From Nocardioides caldifontis (GTDB lineage: Bacteria > Actinomycetota > Actinomycetes > Propionibacteriales > Nocardioidaceae): 64,000 nucleotides of DNA. Both the position numbers and the translations under genes were made by a program. Location of the stretch: positions 43,542-107,541 of the forward strand of contig NZ_VHIB01000015.1 in NCBI RefSeq assembly GCF_008087345.1, read 5' to 3'. This document shows positions 26,095-34,615 of this stretch, in pieces (positions within the stretch are counted from its first letter, which is position 1; each line of letters opens with the position of its first letter). The notes below the pieces were generated by a model that made no database searches, was not told where the DNA came from, and saw only the letters and a list, made by a program, of their open reading frames with translations.

Positions 26095-26118
26095 CCGCGC
26101 GGCCCCGGGGGGCCGCCG

Positions 26119-26322
26119 TCACACCTGCCGGTGCTCCTCCACGTGCCGGGTCTTGTTGCGCTGCTGGTTCATGACCAGCCCGAGGACGAGCGTGAGGACG
26201 CCGGCCGCGAGCAGGATCCAGCCGAGCGTCTGGTCCTCGACGAAGCTGATGTCGTACTCGATGACGCCGGTGACGAAGACCAGCCCCAGCACGATCAGCG
26301 TGATTCCCAGTCCGAGCCCCAT
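26119..26322 (-). CDS. DUF6458 family small membrane protein
   Basis: This 67-residue protein has two membrane helices, GLGITLIVLGLVFVTGVIE and TLGWILLAAGVLTLVLGLV, joined by an acidic loop, with a short basic C-terminus. That is the exact layout of DUF6458 proteins, widespread in actinobacteria and of unknown function. It converges with the ROK gene. Confidence 0.85.
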   Translation of the reverse strand: MGLGLGITLIVLGLVFVTGVIEYDISFVEDQTLGWILLAAGVLTLVLGLVMNQQRNKTRHVEEHRQV

Positions 26323-26506
26323 GACAGTCCCTTCTCCCGGCGTACGGCTGAGGGCAGGGTCCCCCGCGACACGCCGGGCGAACCCTCACCCGGGACCGTC
26401 CTCGGCAAAATCGGAATTTTAGGTACAAAGTCCCGCGACCCCGGCAGAATGTCCTGCGTCGGTCGGTCCCGGGAGGTGGCCCGACCCCGCGCAACGGGAG
26501 GGCGCC

Positions 26507-28018
26507 ATGGCGATCGCGGGTCCCGCTCCGCGCAGCCTCGCCCGAGGCGCGCGCCGGCCCGGGGTACCGCCCGCGCGCGGCCGCCGCGGCCACGCCTCCA
26601 CCCCGGTTCCCACCGCCCGCGAGCTGCACCTGCTCAACCGGTTCGGGTGGGGGTTCTCGGCCTCCTCCTTCGCGCAGCTCCGCCGCGCCGGCGGCGCGGT
26701 CCACTGGTTCGCGCAGCAGCTCGACCCCGCGTCGGTGCAGGAGAGCTCCCGCGCCGAGGCCCTCGACTCGTGGTTCCCGGCGCTCCAGGAGGAGCCCGCG
26801 GTCGTCTGGCGCCGCCACCACGACGGCTGCCGGCGGGCCACCGACCACGCCCGTGACCTCTCCAACCGCACGCTGCTGCGCCGGATCTACTCCACCCGCT
26901 CGGTGCTCGAGAGCCTGACCGACCTGTGGAGCAACCACCTCCACGTCGAGTCCACCTCGATCCCCGCCTTCACCCAGCGGGCTGCCTACGACGACGTGGT
27001 GCGCGCGCACGCGCTGGGCCGGTTCGACGACCTCCTCGTCGCCACCGCCCTGCACCCGGCGATGCTGCTCTACCTCGACGGGTGGGGCTCGCCGGCCCGC
27101 GAGGCCCACGAGCACCACGCGCGCGCGCTCCTGGAGCTGCACACCGTGGGTGCCGGTCCCACCACCCCCGCGGCGGTGCGCGAGGCGGCCCGGCTGCTCT
27201 CCGGCCACACCGTGGTCCCGACGACCTGGACGGCCACCTTCGACGCCGGCTCCGCCGACCGCGGTCCCGTCGAGGTGCTCGGGTTCCGCCACCAGGGCGG
27301 GGAGCCGGACCCGGAGACCGCGCGGGCGTTCCTGCGCCACCTCGCTCGCCTGCCCGCCACCGCCCGCCGGGTGGCCCACCGGATCGCGGTCCGCTTCGTC
27401 TCCGACACCCCCTCCGGCCACCTCGTCGACCGGCTCGCCGCGGTCTACCTCGCCAACGGGACCGACGTACGGCCGGTGCTGCGCGCGCTCCCCGACGAGG
27501 ACGAGTTCTGGGGGTCGGCCGGCCGCAAGGTGCGCACCCCTGCCGATGACGTCGTGGCCACCTGCCGGGCGCTCGGCGTCCGCGCGGAGGCCCCCACCGG
27601 CCCCCGCTCCTTCGCGCACGAGCTGTCGTGGTCGCTGGGCAGCATCCCGGTCCACCAGTGGCCGCGCCCCGATGGTGCTCCGGACACCGCCGGCTCCTGG
27701 GGGTCGGCGAACCGCACGCCGAGCTCGTGGCGGCTGCATTGGGGGAGGGCCGGCGACGCCCACCCCGACGGCCGGGTCCGGTTCCTCGAGCCGACCGACT
27801 TCCTGCCCCGCCGGCGGCTGCGGTTCGACGTCTTCGTCGACCACCTGAGCCGGCGGCTCCTCGGCCGGCCCGCCACGGAGGCGCTGGTCGCCGAGGCCTG
27901 CCGCAGCTGCGGCGTCACCCCCGACGACGTGGTGACCCGCCACCACCCCGCCGTACGCACCGAGTTCCACGACCTGGTGGCCGTCCTCCTCGACTCCCCG
28001 GCCCACACGACCCGCTGA
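26507..28018 (+). CDS. DUF1800 family protein, copy A
   Basis: The 503-residue protein has the DUF1800 hallmarks: RELHLLNRFGWGFS at the start of the domain, then LRRIYSTRSVLESLTDLWSNHLHV, LHPAMLLYLDGW, LLELHTVG and LLSGHTV. The N-terminus is a short Arg/Pro-rich segment with no clear signal peptide. In many bacteria DUF1800 and DUF1501 genes are adjacent and co-inherited, with unknown biochemical function. The next gene is a paralogue 32 bp downstream. Compared with copy B, some conserved positions are altered (YLDGWGSPARE instead of YLNNYRSVKNAPNENQGRE), so copy A may be diverging. Confidence 0.85.
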   Translation: MAIAGPAPRSLARGARRPGVPPARGRRGHASTPVPTARELHLLNRFGWGFSASSFAQLRRAGGAVHWFAQQLDPASVQESSRAEALDSWFPALQEEPAVVWRRHHDGCRRATDHARDLSNRTLLRRIYSTRSVLESLTDLWSNHLHVESTSIPAFTQRAAYDDVVRAHALGRFDDLLVATALHPAMLLYLDGWGSPAREAHEHHARALLELHTVGAGPTTPAAVREAARLLSGHTVVPTTWTATFDAGSADRGPVEVLGFRHQGGEPDPETARAFLRHLARLPATARRVAHRIAVRFVSDTPSGHLVDRLAAVYLANGTDVRPVLRALPDEDEFWGSAGRKVRTPADDVVATCRALGVRAEAPTGPRSFAHELSWSLGSIPVHQWPRPDGAPDTAGSWGSANRTPSSWRLHWGRAGDAHPDGRVRFLEPTDFLPRRRLRFDVFVDHLSRRLLGRPATEALVAEACRSCGVTPDDVVTRHHPAVRTEFHDLVAVLLDSPAHTTR

Positions 28019-28050
28019 AGCCACCGCTTCCCGACGCCGATGAAGAGACC

Positions 28051-29682
28051 ATGACGCAGACGATCGTGTCCCTCGCCCGCCCGCTCGCGAGCCGCCTGAA
28101 GCCGCGCAAGCGCCGCGGCAAGAAGCGGCAGCGCCGGCGCGAGAAGGGCAAGGTCGTCCGGGGTCGCAAGCCCAAGAAGCCGAAGAAGCCCAAGAAGACG
28201 AGGAAGCCGAAGCCGCCGAAGCCGGTGAAGGTGCCGAAGTCGACGACGCCCACGGCGCGCGAGCTGCACTACCTGAACCGGCTCGGGACGGGGTTCTCGA
28301 CGGAGTCCTTCGCGCAGCTGCAGGCGGCGGGCGGTGCCGACGAGTGGTTCGAGCAGCAGCTGGACCCGGGCTCGGTGCCGGAGAGCGCCACCGGCAAGGC
28401 GGTGCCGAACTGGTTCCCGTCGCTGTTCCGGCCCGCGAAGCAGATCTGGGACATGGACCAGGCGGGGGAGTACCCGGCCTGGGAGGTCGCCCGGGACCTG
28501 TCGAACTACTCGCTGCTGCGGCGGATCTACTCGAGCCGGACGGTGTTCGAGAACATGGTCGAGCTGTGGAGCAACCACTTCCACGTGCAGGCCGAGCACT
28601 TCCCGACGTTCGCGCACCGCCCCGGCTACGACGCGACGATCCGCCAGCACGCGCTGGGGAAGTTCTCCGACCTGCTGGTCGCGGTGTCGCTGCACCCGGC
28701 GATGCTGCTGTACCTGAACAACTACCGGTCGGTGAAGAACGCCCCGAACGAGAACCAGGGGCGTGAGCTGCTCGAGCTGCACACCGTCGGTGTCGGGGCC
28801 GGCTACACCGAGCAGATGGTGAAGGACTCGGCGAAGATCCTGTCGGGCCACACGGTCGCGGCGCACTGGAACAAGCCGATGACGTTCGAGTACTCCTACG
28901 ACCCGACGCGGCACACCACCGGCGCGGTGTCGGTGCTGGGGTTCACGGACGCCAACAAGGACGCCGCGGCTGCGGAGGGGCTGGCCGAGCGGTACCTGCG
29001 GCACCTGGCCAAGCACCCGGCGACCGCGCGGCGGGTGGCCCGCAAGCTCGCGGTCCGGTTCGTCTCCGACGACCCCTCGGACTCGCTGCTGGACCGGGTC
29101 GCGCAGGCCTATCTGAACAACGACACCGACATCAAGGCGACCCTGCGGGCGCTGGTCGCGACCGACGAGTTCAAGGTCTCGGCCGGGCAGAAGTTCCGCA
29201 CCCCCGCCGACGACGTCGTCGCCACCGCGCGGGCCCTGGGCGTCGTCGCGAAGGCGCCGACCAGCAACACCTCCTTCGCCAACGCGCTGTCGTGGACGCT
29301 GAGCAGCACCCTGCTCTACCAGTGGCCGCGGCCGGACGGCATGCCCGACCGGGCGTCCACCTGGGCGACGACCACGCGGCTGCTCAACTCCTGGGCGATG
29401 CACTGGAACATGGGCGGCGGCTGGTGGCCGAACCAGCGGGCCACCTTCCGCACCCCGGAGTCCTACCTCCCCGCACCGGCGGTCCGCTTCGACGCGCTCG
29501 TCGACCACCTGTCCCGCACGATCCTCGGGCGCCCCGCCTCGGCGACCGTGCTGGAGGCCGCCGTCGACGCGATCGGCCGGCCGGCCGACGAGGTGATCAC
29601 GGCCGACAGCGGGCTGGTCCGCTGGGAGTTCCCGCCGCTGCTGGCCGTGCTGCTCGACGGCCCCGAGCACCTGCACCGCTGA
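28051..29682 (+). CDS. DUF1800 family protein, copy B, with a Lys/Pro-rich N-terminus
   Basis: At 543 residues it is about 40 longer than copy A, because of a basic N-terminal tract (residues 16-65) rich in KPKKPKK units. The DUF1800 domain then begins with RELHYLNRLGTGFSTESFAQ and includes the full NxxxNENQGRELLELHTVG motif, which is the best conserved family signature. The two copies share closely matched blocks throughout, so they arose by tandem duplication. The Lys/Pro tract could bind anionic surface polymers or nucleic acid, which is inference. DUF1501 follows 35 bp later. Confidence 0.88.
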   Translation: MTQTIVSLARPLASRLKPRKRRGKKRQRRREKGKVVRGRKPKKPKKPKKTRKPKPPKPVKVPKSTTPTARELHYLNRLGTGFSTESFAQLQAAGGADEWFEQQLDPGSVPESATGKAVPNWFPSLFRPAKQIWDMDQAGEYPAWEVARDLSNYSLLRRIYSSRTVFENMVELWSNHFHVQAEHFPTFAHRPGYDATIRQHALGKFSDLLVAVSLHPAMLLYLNNYRSVKNAPNENQGRELLELHTVGVGAGYTEQMVKDSAKILSGHTVAAHWNKPMTFEYSYDPTRHTTGAVSVLGFTDANKDAAAAEGLAERYLRHLAKHPATARRVARKLAVRFVSDDPSDSLLDRVAQAYLNNDTDIKATLRALVATDEFKVSAGQKFRTPADDVVATARALGVVAKAPTSNTSFANALSWTLSSTLLYQWPRPDGMPDRASTWATTTRLLNSWAMHWNMGGGWWPNQRATFRTPESYLPAPAVRFDALVDHLSRTILGRPASATVLEAAVDAIGRPADEVITADSGLVRWEFPPLLAVLLDGPEHLHR

Positions 29683-29717
29683 CCCCCGCCGCTTCAAGCG
29701 AGAGCGTTGAGAGACCG

Positions 29718-31031
29718 ATGACTGACGTGATGACTACTTCTCCTGGTTCTTCTGCTGCTGGTGACTGCTGCGAGGAGTTCGCCAAGGCTGCGCGGCTCTC
29801 GCGGCGCCGGTTCCTCGGCGGCGTCGCGGCCGCCGGCGCGGTCGGGGTGTCCACCAGCGTGTTCGGCGACGCGGTCCGCTCGGCCTCGTTCGCCGCGACC
29901 CGGGGCGGCAACGTGCTGCTGGTGATCTCCTTCCGCGGCGGTATCGACGGCATGGGCGTCGTGGTCCCGCACGGCGACCCCGTCTACGCCACCGCCCGCA
30001 AGACCATCGCGGTGCCGAAGAACCAGCTCGTCGCCGCCGACGGCTACTTCGGGCTGCACCCGAAGATGGCGCCGCTGGCGCCGTACTTCGCCTCCGGTGA
30101 GCTCGCCGCGGTCCACGCGGTCGGGATGACCACCCCCAACCGCTCGCACTTCGAGGCCATGGAGCTCATCGAGGACGCCGACCCCGGCTCCAGCCTCCGC
30201 CAGGGCTGGGTCAACCGGATGGTCGGCCTCTCGGGCAACCCGACCGCCTCCGACACCGTGCACCTGGGCACCTCCACCCCGCCCACCCTCGTCGAGGGCC
30301 CCACCCCCAGCGTGGCCACCGAGTCGCTGGCCGACATCAGCCTCTCCGCCTTCGACGGCAAGCAGTGGCAGGCCCGCCGGGTCAAGCACCTGCAGCGCTC
30401 CTGGGCCGGCGTCACCGGCCCCGCCGGCGCCGCCGCGAAGTCCGCGCTGACCACCGTCGACACCCTCGCCCCCCTCGGCAAGCAGCCCTACACCCCCGCC
30501 GACGGGGTGACCTACCCCGACGACTGGTCCGCCAAGGGGCTCGCCGAAGCACTGCGCGACACCGCCAAGCTGATCAAGGCCGACATCGGCACCGAAGTCG
30601 TCTCCATCGACTTCGGCACCTGGGACTTCCACGACGGCTACGGCAAGATCGACTCCGGCAACATGCAGCGGATGATCGAGTCCTTCGCGACCTCGCTCGC
30701 CGCGTTCCTCGCCGACCTCGGCCCGCTGCGGAGCCGGGTCACCATCGCCACGATCAGCGAGTTCGGCCGGCGCACCGTCGAGAACGGCAACGGCGGCCTC
30801 GACCACGGCTGGGGCAACATGATGCTCCTCGCCGGCGCCGGCATCGACGGCGGCAAGTACCACGCCACCTGGCCCGGCCTCACCACCGGCGGCGACGCCG
30901 ACCTCACCGTCACCACCGACTACCGCCAGGTCCTCGCCGAGCTCATCCACACCCGCTTCCCCGACAAGGACGTCACCAAGGTCTTCCCCGGGATCTCCTA
31001 CAACCCCATCGGCGTCACCAAGCCCAGCTGA
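29718..31031 (+). CDS. DUF1501 family protein with a Tat signal
   Basis: The 437-residue protein carries a twin-arginine signal (SRRRFLGGVAAAGAVGVS) near residues 29-46. The DUF1501 domain has alkaline-phosphatase-superfamily-like motifs: VLLVISFRGGIDGMGVVVPHGD, SHFEAMELIE, IDFGTWDFHDGYG, SEFGRRTVENGNGGLDHGWG. Several His/Asp residues could bind metal. Tat export suggests that it folds in the cytosol, perhaps with cofactor or with the DUF1800 partner. It is third in the DUF1800-DUF1800-DUF1501-RTX run. Confidence 0.9.
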   Translation: MTDVMTTSPGSSAAGDCCEEFAKAARLSRRRFLGGVAAAGAVGVSTSVFGDAVRSASFAATRGGNVLLVISFRGGIDGMGVVVPHGDPVYATARKTIAVPKNQLVAADGYFGLHPKMAPLAPYFASGELAAVHAVGMTTPNRSHFEAMELIEDADPGSSLRQGWVNRMVGLSGNPTASDTVHLGTSTPPTLVEGPTPSVATESLADISLSAFDGKQWQARRVKHLQRSWAGVTGPAGAAAKSALTTVDTLAPLGKQPYTPADGVTYPDDWSAKGLAEALRDTAKLIKADIGTEVVSIDFGTWDFHDGYGKIDSGNMQRMIESFATSLAAFLADLGPLRSRVTIATISEFGRRTVENGNGGLDHGWGNMMLLAGAGIDGGKYHATWPGLTTGGDADLTVTTDYRQVLAELIHTRFPDKDVTKVFPGISYNPIGVTKPS

Positions 31032-31063
31032 CCTGACAGCGACCTCGACCCCGGAGTCATCCC

Positions 31064-32455
31064 ATGGCCCTTGCGCGCCTGCTCGCCGCCGCCGTTCTCG
31101 TCTCCGCCGGCATGGCGACGGCCGGTCCGCCGGCGGTCGGCGCCGACGCGGCCTCCCGCCCGACCGAGACCTCGAACGGGTTCCGCTGCACCGTGCTCGG
31201 CACGCCCCGGGCTGACCGGCTGGTGGGCACGGAGAAGCGGGACGTCATCTGCGGGCTGGGTGGCGACGACGTGATCGTCGCGCGTGGTGGCGACGATGTC
31301 GTCGACGCAGGAAGCGGCAAGGACGTCGTACGAGCGGGTGCGGGTGATGACACCGTCCTCGGGGGCGACGACGCCGATCGCATCGCCGGAGGGACCGGGC
31401 GTGACACCGTGACCGACTCGATGGGGCGCGACCTGATCCTCGGCGGTCCCGGCGCCGACCACCTCGACGGTGGGTACGGGCACGACCGGGTCCTCGCAGG
31501 GCCGGGCGCCGACGTGCTCGTGGGTGGCTCCGGGGCCGACTCCCTCCTGGGTGGCCCCGGGAACGACGACCTGGTCGGGGACGGTGGCGGTGACCTCCTC
31601 GACGGTGGCAGCGGGACCAACTGGTGCAGCGTCGACTCCCGGGACGTGGTCCGGGGATGCGTCGCGGACGTGGCTCCGCCCGGCATCCACGAGCTCTCGC
31701 TGTCCGCCGGGAAGGTCGACATCACCGACGCCGCCCGTACCGTCCGGATCCGGGTGCACCTCACCGACGACACAGGTGTGGCAAAGGCCGAGCTCTCGGT
31801 TGCAGGGCCCAGCGAGCTGGGGCGTGCGGCAGGGGACGGCGTGCTCGCGCTGGACGGTGGCACTGCCCGCAACGGGTGGTGGGCGACGACTGTGACCGTG
31901 CCGCGATGGGCTCAGGGGGGCGAGTACACCGTGCAGCTGTCCGTCCGCGATCGCCAGCACAAGACCGTCCGGCGAGGTTGGGAGTCGCCGAGCCTGCAGG
32001 TCGTCGACCGCGAGCCTGACGTCGCGCCGCCGGTGGTCGAGGAGCTGTCCGAGCCGCTGATGTCGACCGTGGTCGACGCACGAGGATCGCGCCAGGCCTT
32101 GTACGTGCGGATGCGGCTCTCGGACGTCGGATCCGGTGTGGGCGGCGTCGATGTCTGCCTCATGCAACCCACGGCCACCGGTTACTCATTCCCCTCCTGC
32201 TCGGTCGTCGGGTCGTGGCGTGGCGGCAGCCGCTATGACGGCTGGTGGGACGCGAAGGTCGCGGTGCCTCGAGGCGCAGCCGGCGGTGTGTGGAACGTCG
32301 CGGTCGTGATGGCGGATCGTGCCCGTCCGGATCAGCGCCACTTCTGGATGGCGTCCGAGGGGTACGGGTACTGGGTCGACACGTGGGCGAAGCCGAACCT
32401 GCACATGTTCCCGGACGGGGCCGGTCGGTTCCGCGTCCTCGGCGCGAGGGACTAG
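31064..32455 (+). CDS. Secreted RTX-like calcium-binding repeat protein
   Basis: The 463-residue protein has a signal peptide (MALARLLAAAVLVSAGMATA). From about residue 46 to 180 it carries nine or so RTX nonapeptide-like repeats of the GGxGxDxxx type, for example GLGGDDVIVARGGDDVVDAG and GGPGNDDLVG, which bind Ca2+ outside the cell. The second half consists of two beta-sandwich-like domains with paired motifs (RTVRIRVHLTDDTGVAKAEL and RQALYVRMRLSDVGSGVGGVDVCL). It may be the surface partner of the Tat-exported DUF1501 protein, inferred from the 32-bp spacing. Confidence 0.85.
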   Translation: MALARLLAAAVLVSAGMATAGPPAVGADAASRPTETSNGFRCTVLGTPRADRLVGTEKRDVICGLGGDDVIVARGGDDVVDAGSGKDVVRAGAGDDTVLGGDDADRIAGGTGRDTVTDSMGRDLILGGPGADHLDGGYGHDRVLAGPGADVLVGGSGADSLLGGPGNDDLVGDGGGDLLDGGSGTNWCSVDSRDVVRGCVADVAPPGIHELSLSAGKVDITDAARTVRIRVHLTDDTGVAKAELSVAGPSELGRAAGDGVLALDGGTARNGWWATTVTVPRWAQGGEYTVQLSVRDRQHKTVRRGWESPSLQVVDREPDVAPPVVEELSEPLMSTVVDARGSRQALYVRMRLSDVGSGVGGVDVCLMQPTATGYSFPSCSVVGSWRGGSRYDGWWDAKVAVPRGAAGGVWNVAVVMADRARPDQRHFWMASEGYGYWVDTWAKPNLHMFPDGAGRFRVLGARD

Positions 32456-32483
32456 GGCAACGGCCCTGCGTCGCGCGGCGGGC

Positions 32484-32564
32484 CGTTCACGTGAACGAGC
32501 TTCGACGTGATCCGGCGGTTTCGGCGTCGACATCCGCGCACCTGCACGGACCTCGACGTACGAC
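32484..32564 (-). repeat. 81-bp companion element, copy 2 (inverted relative to copy 1)
   Basis: The reverse complement aligns end to end with 24637-24717, about 12 mismatches in 81 bp. It lies in the 143-bp gap between the RTX gene and the DUF6412 gene with no 33-bp repeat beside it, which shows that the element can occur alone. It contains GTTCACGTGAAC, a perfect 12-bp palindrome (32485-32496). Confidence 0.8.
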
Positions 32565-32598
32565 GGGCCCGACCACGTCCACGTCGTACAGTGGCGCC

Positions 32599-32907
32599 AT
32601 GACCACCACCCACGACGACGTGCTCGCACGTGTCTGGGTCTCCCTGGTCAGCACGGTCGGCGTGGTGCTCGCCGTGCTCCTGCCGCCGATGCTCGCGGCC
32701 GAGGGGTCGACGAGCGCGGGCGGTACGGCGCTGGTGGTCCTGGCACTCTCCCTGCTCCCGCTGGGGCATCACTTCTCCGCGTCGGCGGTGCTGCGGGTCG
32801 GTGCCGTCGGTCCGATGACCGGGGATGAGGTGTGGCCGCGCCCGAGCGAACAGGCCACCGACCCGGTCCACCACCCGCTGCGTCCGCGCGCTCCTGGGCT
32901 CGCCTGA
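32599..32907 (+). CDS. DUF6412-like small membrane protein
   Basis: This 102-residue protein has two membrane helices (about 10-32 and 41-58) and a proline-rich C-terminus ending in HPLRPRAPGLA, which matches the DUF6412 tail. Such genes commonly precede YidC-like genes in actinobacteria, as here, so a partner role in membrane insertion is plausible but unproven. Confidence 0.7.
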   Translation: MTTTHDDVLARVWVSLVSTVGVVLAVLLPPMLAAEGSTSAGGTALVVLALSLLPLGHHFSASAVLRVGAVGPMTGDEVWPRPSEQATDPVHHPLRPRAPGLA

Positions 32908-32962
32908 CGCTCGCACCTGCGAGCTGACGGCGTTCCCTTCTTCATCCCACCCAGGAGCACCC

Positions 32963-33745
32963 GTGTCTGTCCTCGACCCCATTTCCCATGCCCTCGCCGC
33001 CGTCGTCTGGGCGGCCCACTCCACCCTCACCGCACTCGGGCTCGACCCCTCGAGCGGCTCGACGTGGTTGCTGTCCGTGGCGGCGGTCGTCGTCGCCGTA
33101 CGCCTCGCTCTCCTCCCGTTCGTCGTCCACGGCGTCAAGCAGGCGCACGCGTCGGCCCGGGCGCGGCCGGCGATGCGCGCTCTGACCGAGCGGTACCGTG
33201 GCAGGCGCGACCAGGACAGCATGCGCGCGCTGATGGAGGAGCGCCGCCGCATCTCCGCCGAGCACGGCCTGTCGCGGTGGGGGTGCTTGCCGATGCTGGT
33301 GCAGCTGCCGATCTGGTTCGCGTTGTACCACCTGCTCTCCGACGCCGCCGCCGGTCAACCGGTAGGCGCGATGGACAGTGGGCTGGTGGCGTCGTTCGCC
33401 GGCGCGACGGTCTTCGGCGTCCAGCTGGCCGCGCGCGGGTTCGCCGGCTCCGGCGTCGGCGTGGTCCTGGTGCTGGCGGTGACCGCGGCGGCGCTGAACT
33501 ACGTGACGCAGCGGTACCTCGTGGCGCCGAACACCGTCCGCGACGGCATGCCCGACGCGATGCTGCGGGCGCAGGAGCTGGTGCCGCTCCTCTCCGCGGG
33601 CGGGATGCTGCTGGCTGCGGGCGCGGTGCCGGTGGCGTTGCTGACCTACTGGGTCTTCAGCGCCACCTGGACACTCGGCCAGTCCGCCGTCGTGTGGCGG
33701 TGGTTCCCGACGCCCGGATCAGCGGCTGCGCTTCGCCGGGCGTGA
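32963..33745 (+). CDS. YidC/Oxa1-family membrane insertase paralogue
   Basis: The 260-residue protein starts at a GTG with CCAGGAG upstream. It has five helices in the Oxa1 arrangement, a basic cytosolic hairpin after the first helix (residues 52-98) and the motif RWGCLPMLVQLPIWFALYHLL in TM2. It lacks the long C-terminal basic tail of the housekeeping YidC and is shorter, so it is more likely an accessory insertase. The DUF6412 gene is 55 bp upstream. Confidence 0.85.
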   Translation: MSVLDPISHALAAVVWAAHSTLTALGLDPSSGSTWLLSVAAVVVAVRLALLPFVVHGVKQAHASARARPAMRALTERYRGRRDQDSMRALMEERRRISAEHGLSRWGCLPMLVQLPIWFALYHLLSDAAAGQPVGAMDSGLVASFAGATVFGVQLAARGFAGSGVGVVLVLAVTAAALNYVTQRYLVAPNTVRDGMPDAMLRAQELVPLLSAGGMLLAAGAVPVALLTYWVFSATWTLGQSAVVWRWFPTPGSAAALRRA

Positions 33746-33750
33746 CCGCA

Positions 33751-34407
33751 TCACGCTTTGCGGCGGGCGAGCAGCGTCGAGTCCGCGATGTCGATGTGCC
33801 GGCCGTCGCGGACCACCGTCCGGGGGCGTTGCTCGACGACCACCGGCTCGAAGTCGTCGGGCAGCCCCGGCAGCAGCTCCTCGGCGTCGAACATCGCCCG
33901 CCGGTGGCTCTCGCTCAGCTGGGTGTGGTGCGCCGACGGTGAGTGGCCGACGACGAGGAGGTGGCCGCCGGGCGCGACGGCGGCGGAGAGCCGGCGAGTC
34001 ACCTCCACCATGCCGCCGTCCGGCGGGTGCAGGAAGTGCGTGGTGACGAGGTCGTACTCGCGGCCCTCCGCATCGAAGCTCCGGGCGTCGACCTGCCACC
34101 AGTCGACGCTGTCGGCGACCCCGGCGTCGTCCGCGTGCTTCGCGGCGCGGTCGAGGCCGGCCCTCGAGAAGTCGGCGCCGGTGACCCGCCAACCGTTCTG
34201 CGCCAGCCAGATGACGTCGCCGCCCTCGCCGCACCCCACGTCGAGGGCGGTGCCGGGGGTGAGCCTGGACGCCTCGGTGACCAGCTGTGGGTTGGGGTTG
34301 CCGCTCCAGATCGATCCCGTGCCGGAGTACCGCTCGTCCCACGCGTCCGGCTCGAACATCTCGGGCTGCTCGTGGGGTGGGTCCTCGCGGGTGTGCATGT
34401 GCGTCAT
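33751..34407 (-). CDS. Class I SAM-dependent methyltransferase
   Basis: The 218-residue protein begins at the ATG at 34407, where the family similarity starts. The first motif is EMFEPDAWDERYSGTGSIWSG. The SAM motif I is ALDVGCGEGGDVIWLA, motif II is GADFS, and motif IV is YDLVTTHFLH. It resembles the TehB/thiopurine-like small-molecule methyltransferases. The region immediately upstream holds a nest of inverted repeats. Confidence 0.85.
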   Translation of the reverse strand: MTHMHTREDPPHEQPEMFEPDAWDERYSGTGSIWSGNPNPQLVTEASRLTPGTALDVGCGEGGDVIWLAQNGWRVTGADFSRAGLDRAAKHADDAGVADSVDWWQVDARSFDAEGREYDLVTTHFLHPPDGGMVEVTRRLSAAVAPGGHLLVVGHSPSAHHTQLSESHRRAMFDAEELLPGLPDDFEPVVVEQRPRTVVRDGRHIDIADSTLLARRKA

Positions 34408-34438
34408 GTGACCAGGGTGGACGCCCGCCGGGCGCATA

Positions 34439-34523
34439 GCAAACCTCTTTGCCGATCCGGCAAACCACAAGTTCTTGTTGATCCGCCAAGAACTCGATCG
34501 GACCGAGTTGCCGTCGCGACAAC
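34439..34523. promoter_or_regulatory. Cluster of overlapping inverted repeats between divergent genes
   Basis: Five symmetric pairs lie within 85 bp: GCAAA-N4-TTTGC (34439-34452), TTTGCCG-N3-CGGCAAA (34448-34464), AGTTCTTG-N9-CAAGAACT (34470-34494), AACTCG-N7-CGAGTT (34491-34509) and GTTG-N9-CAAC (34507-34523). Neighbouring stems share bases, so they cannot all form at once. The two central ones share the pattern TTG..GATCCG.CAA. They could be an operator array or a switching 5' leader for the methyltransferase gene. Confidence 0.45.
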
Positions 34524-34615
34524 GTCGGTCTGGACGGGGGACTCCGGCACGGACGAGTGCACAATCTGCCACCTAGCGTCGACGGTCTGCTTGAGCACCG
34601 ACGAGAGGCATGGTC

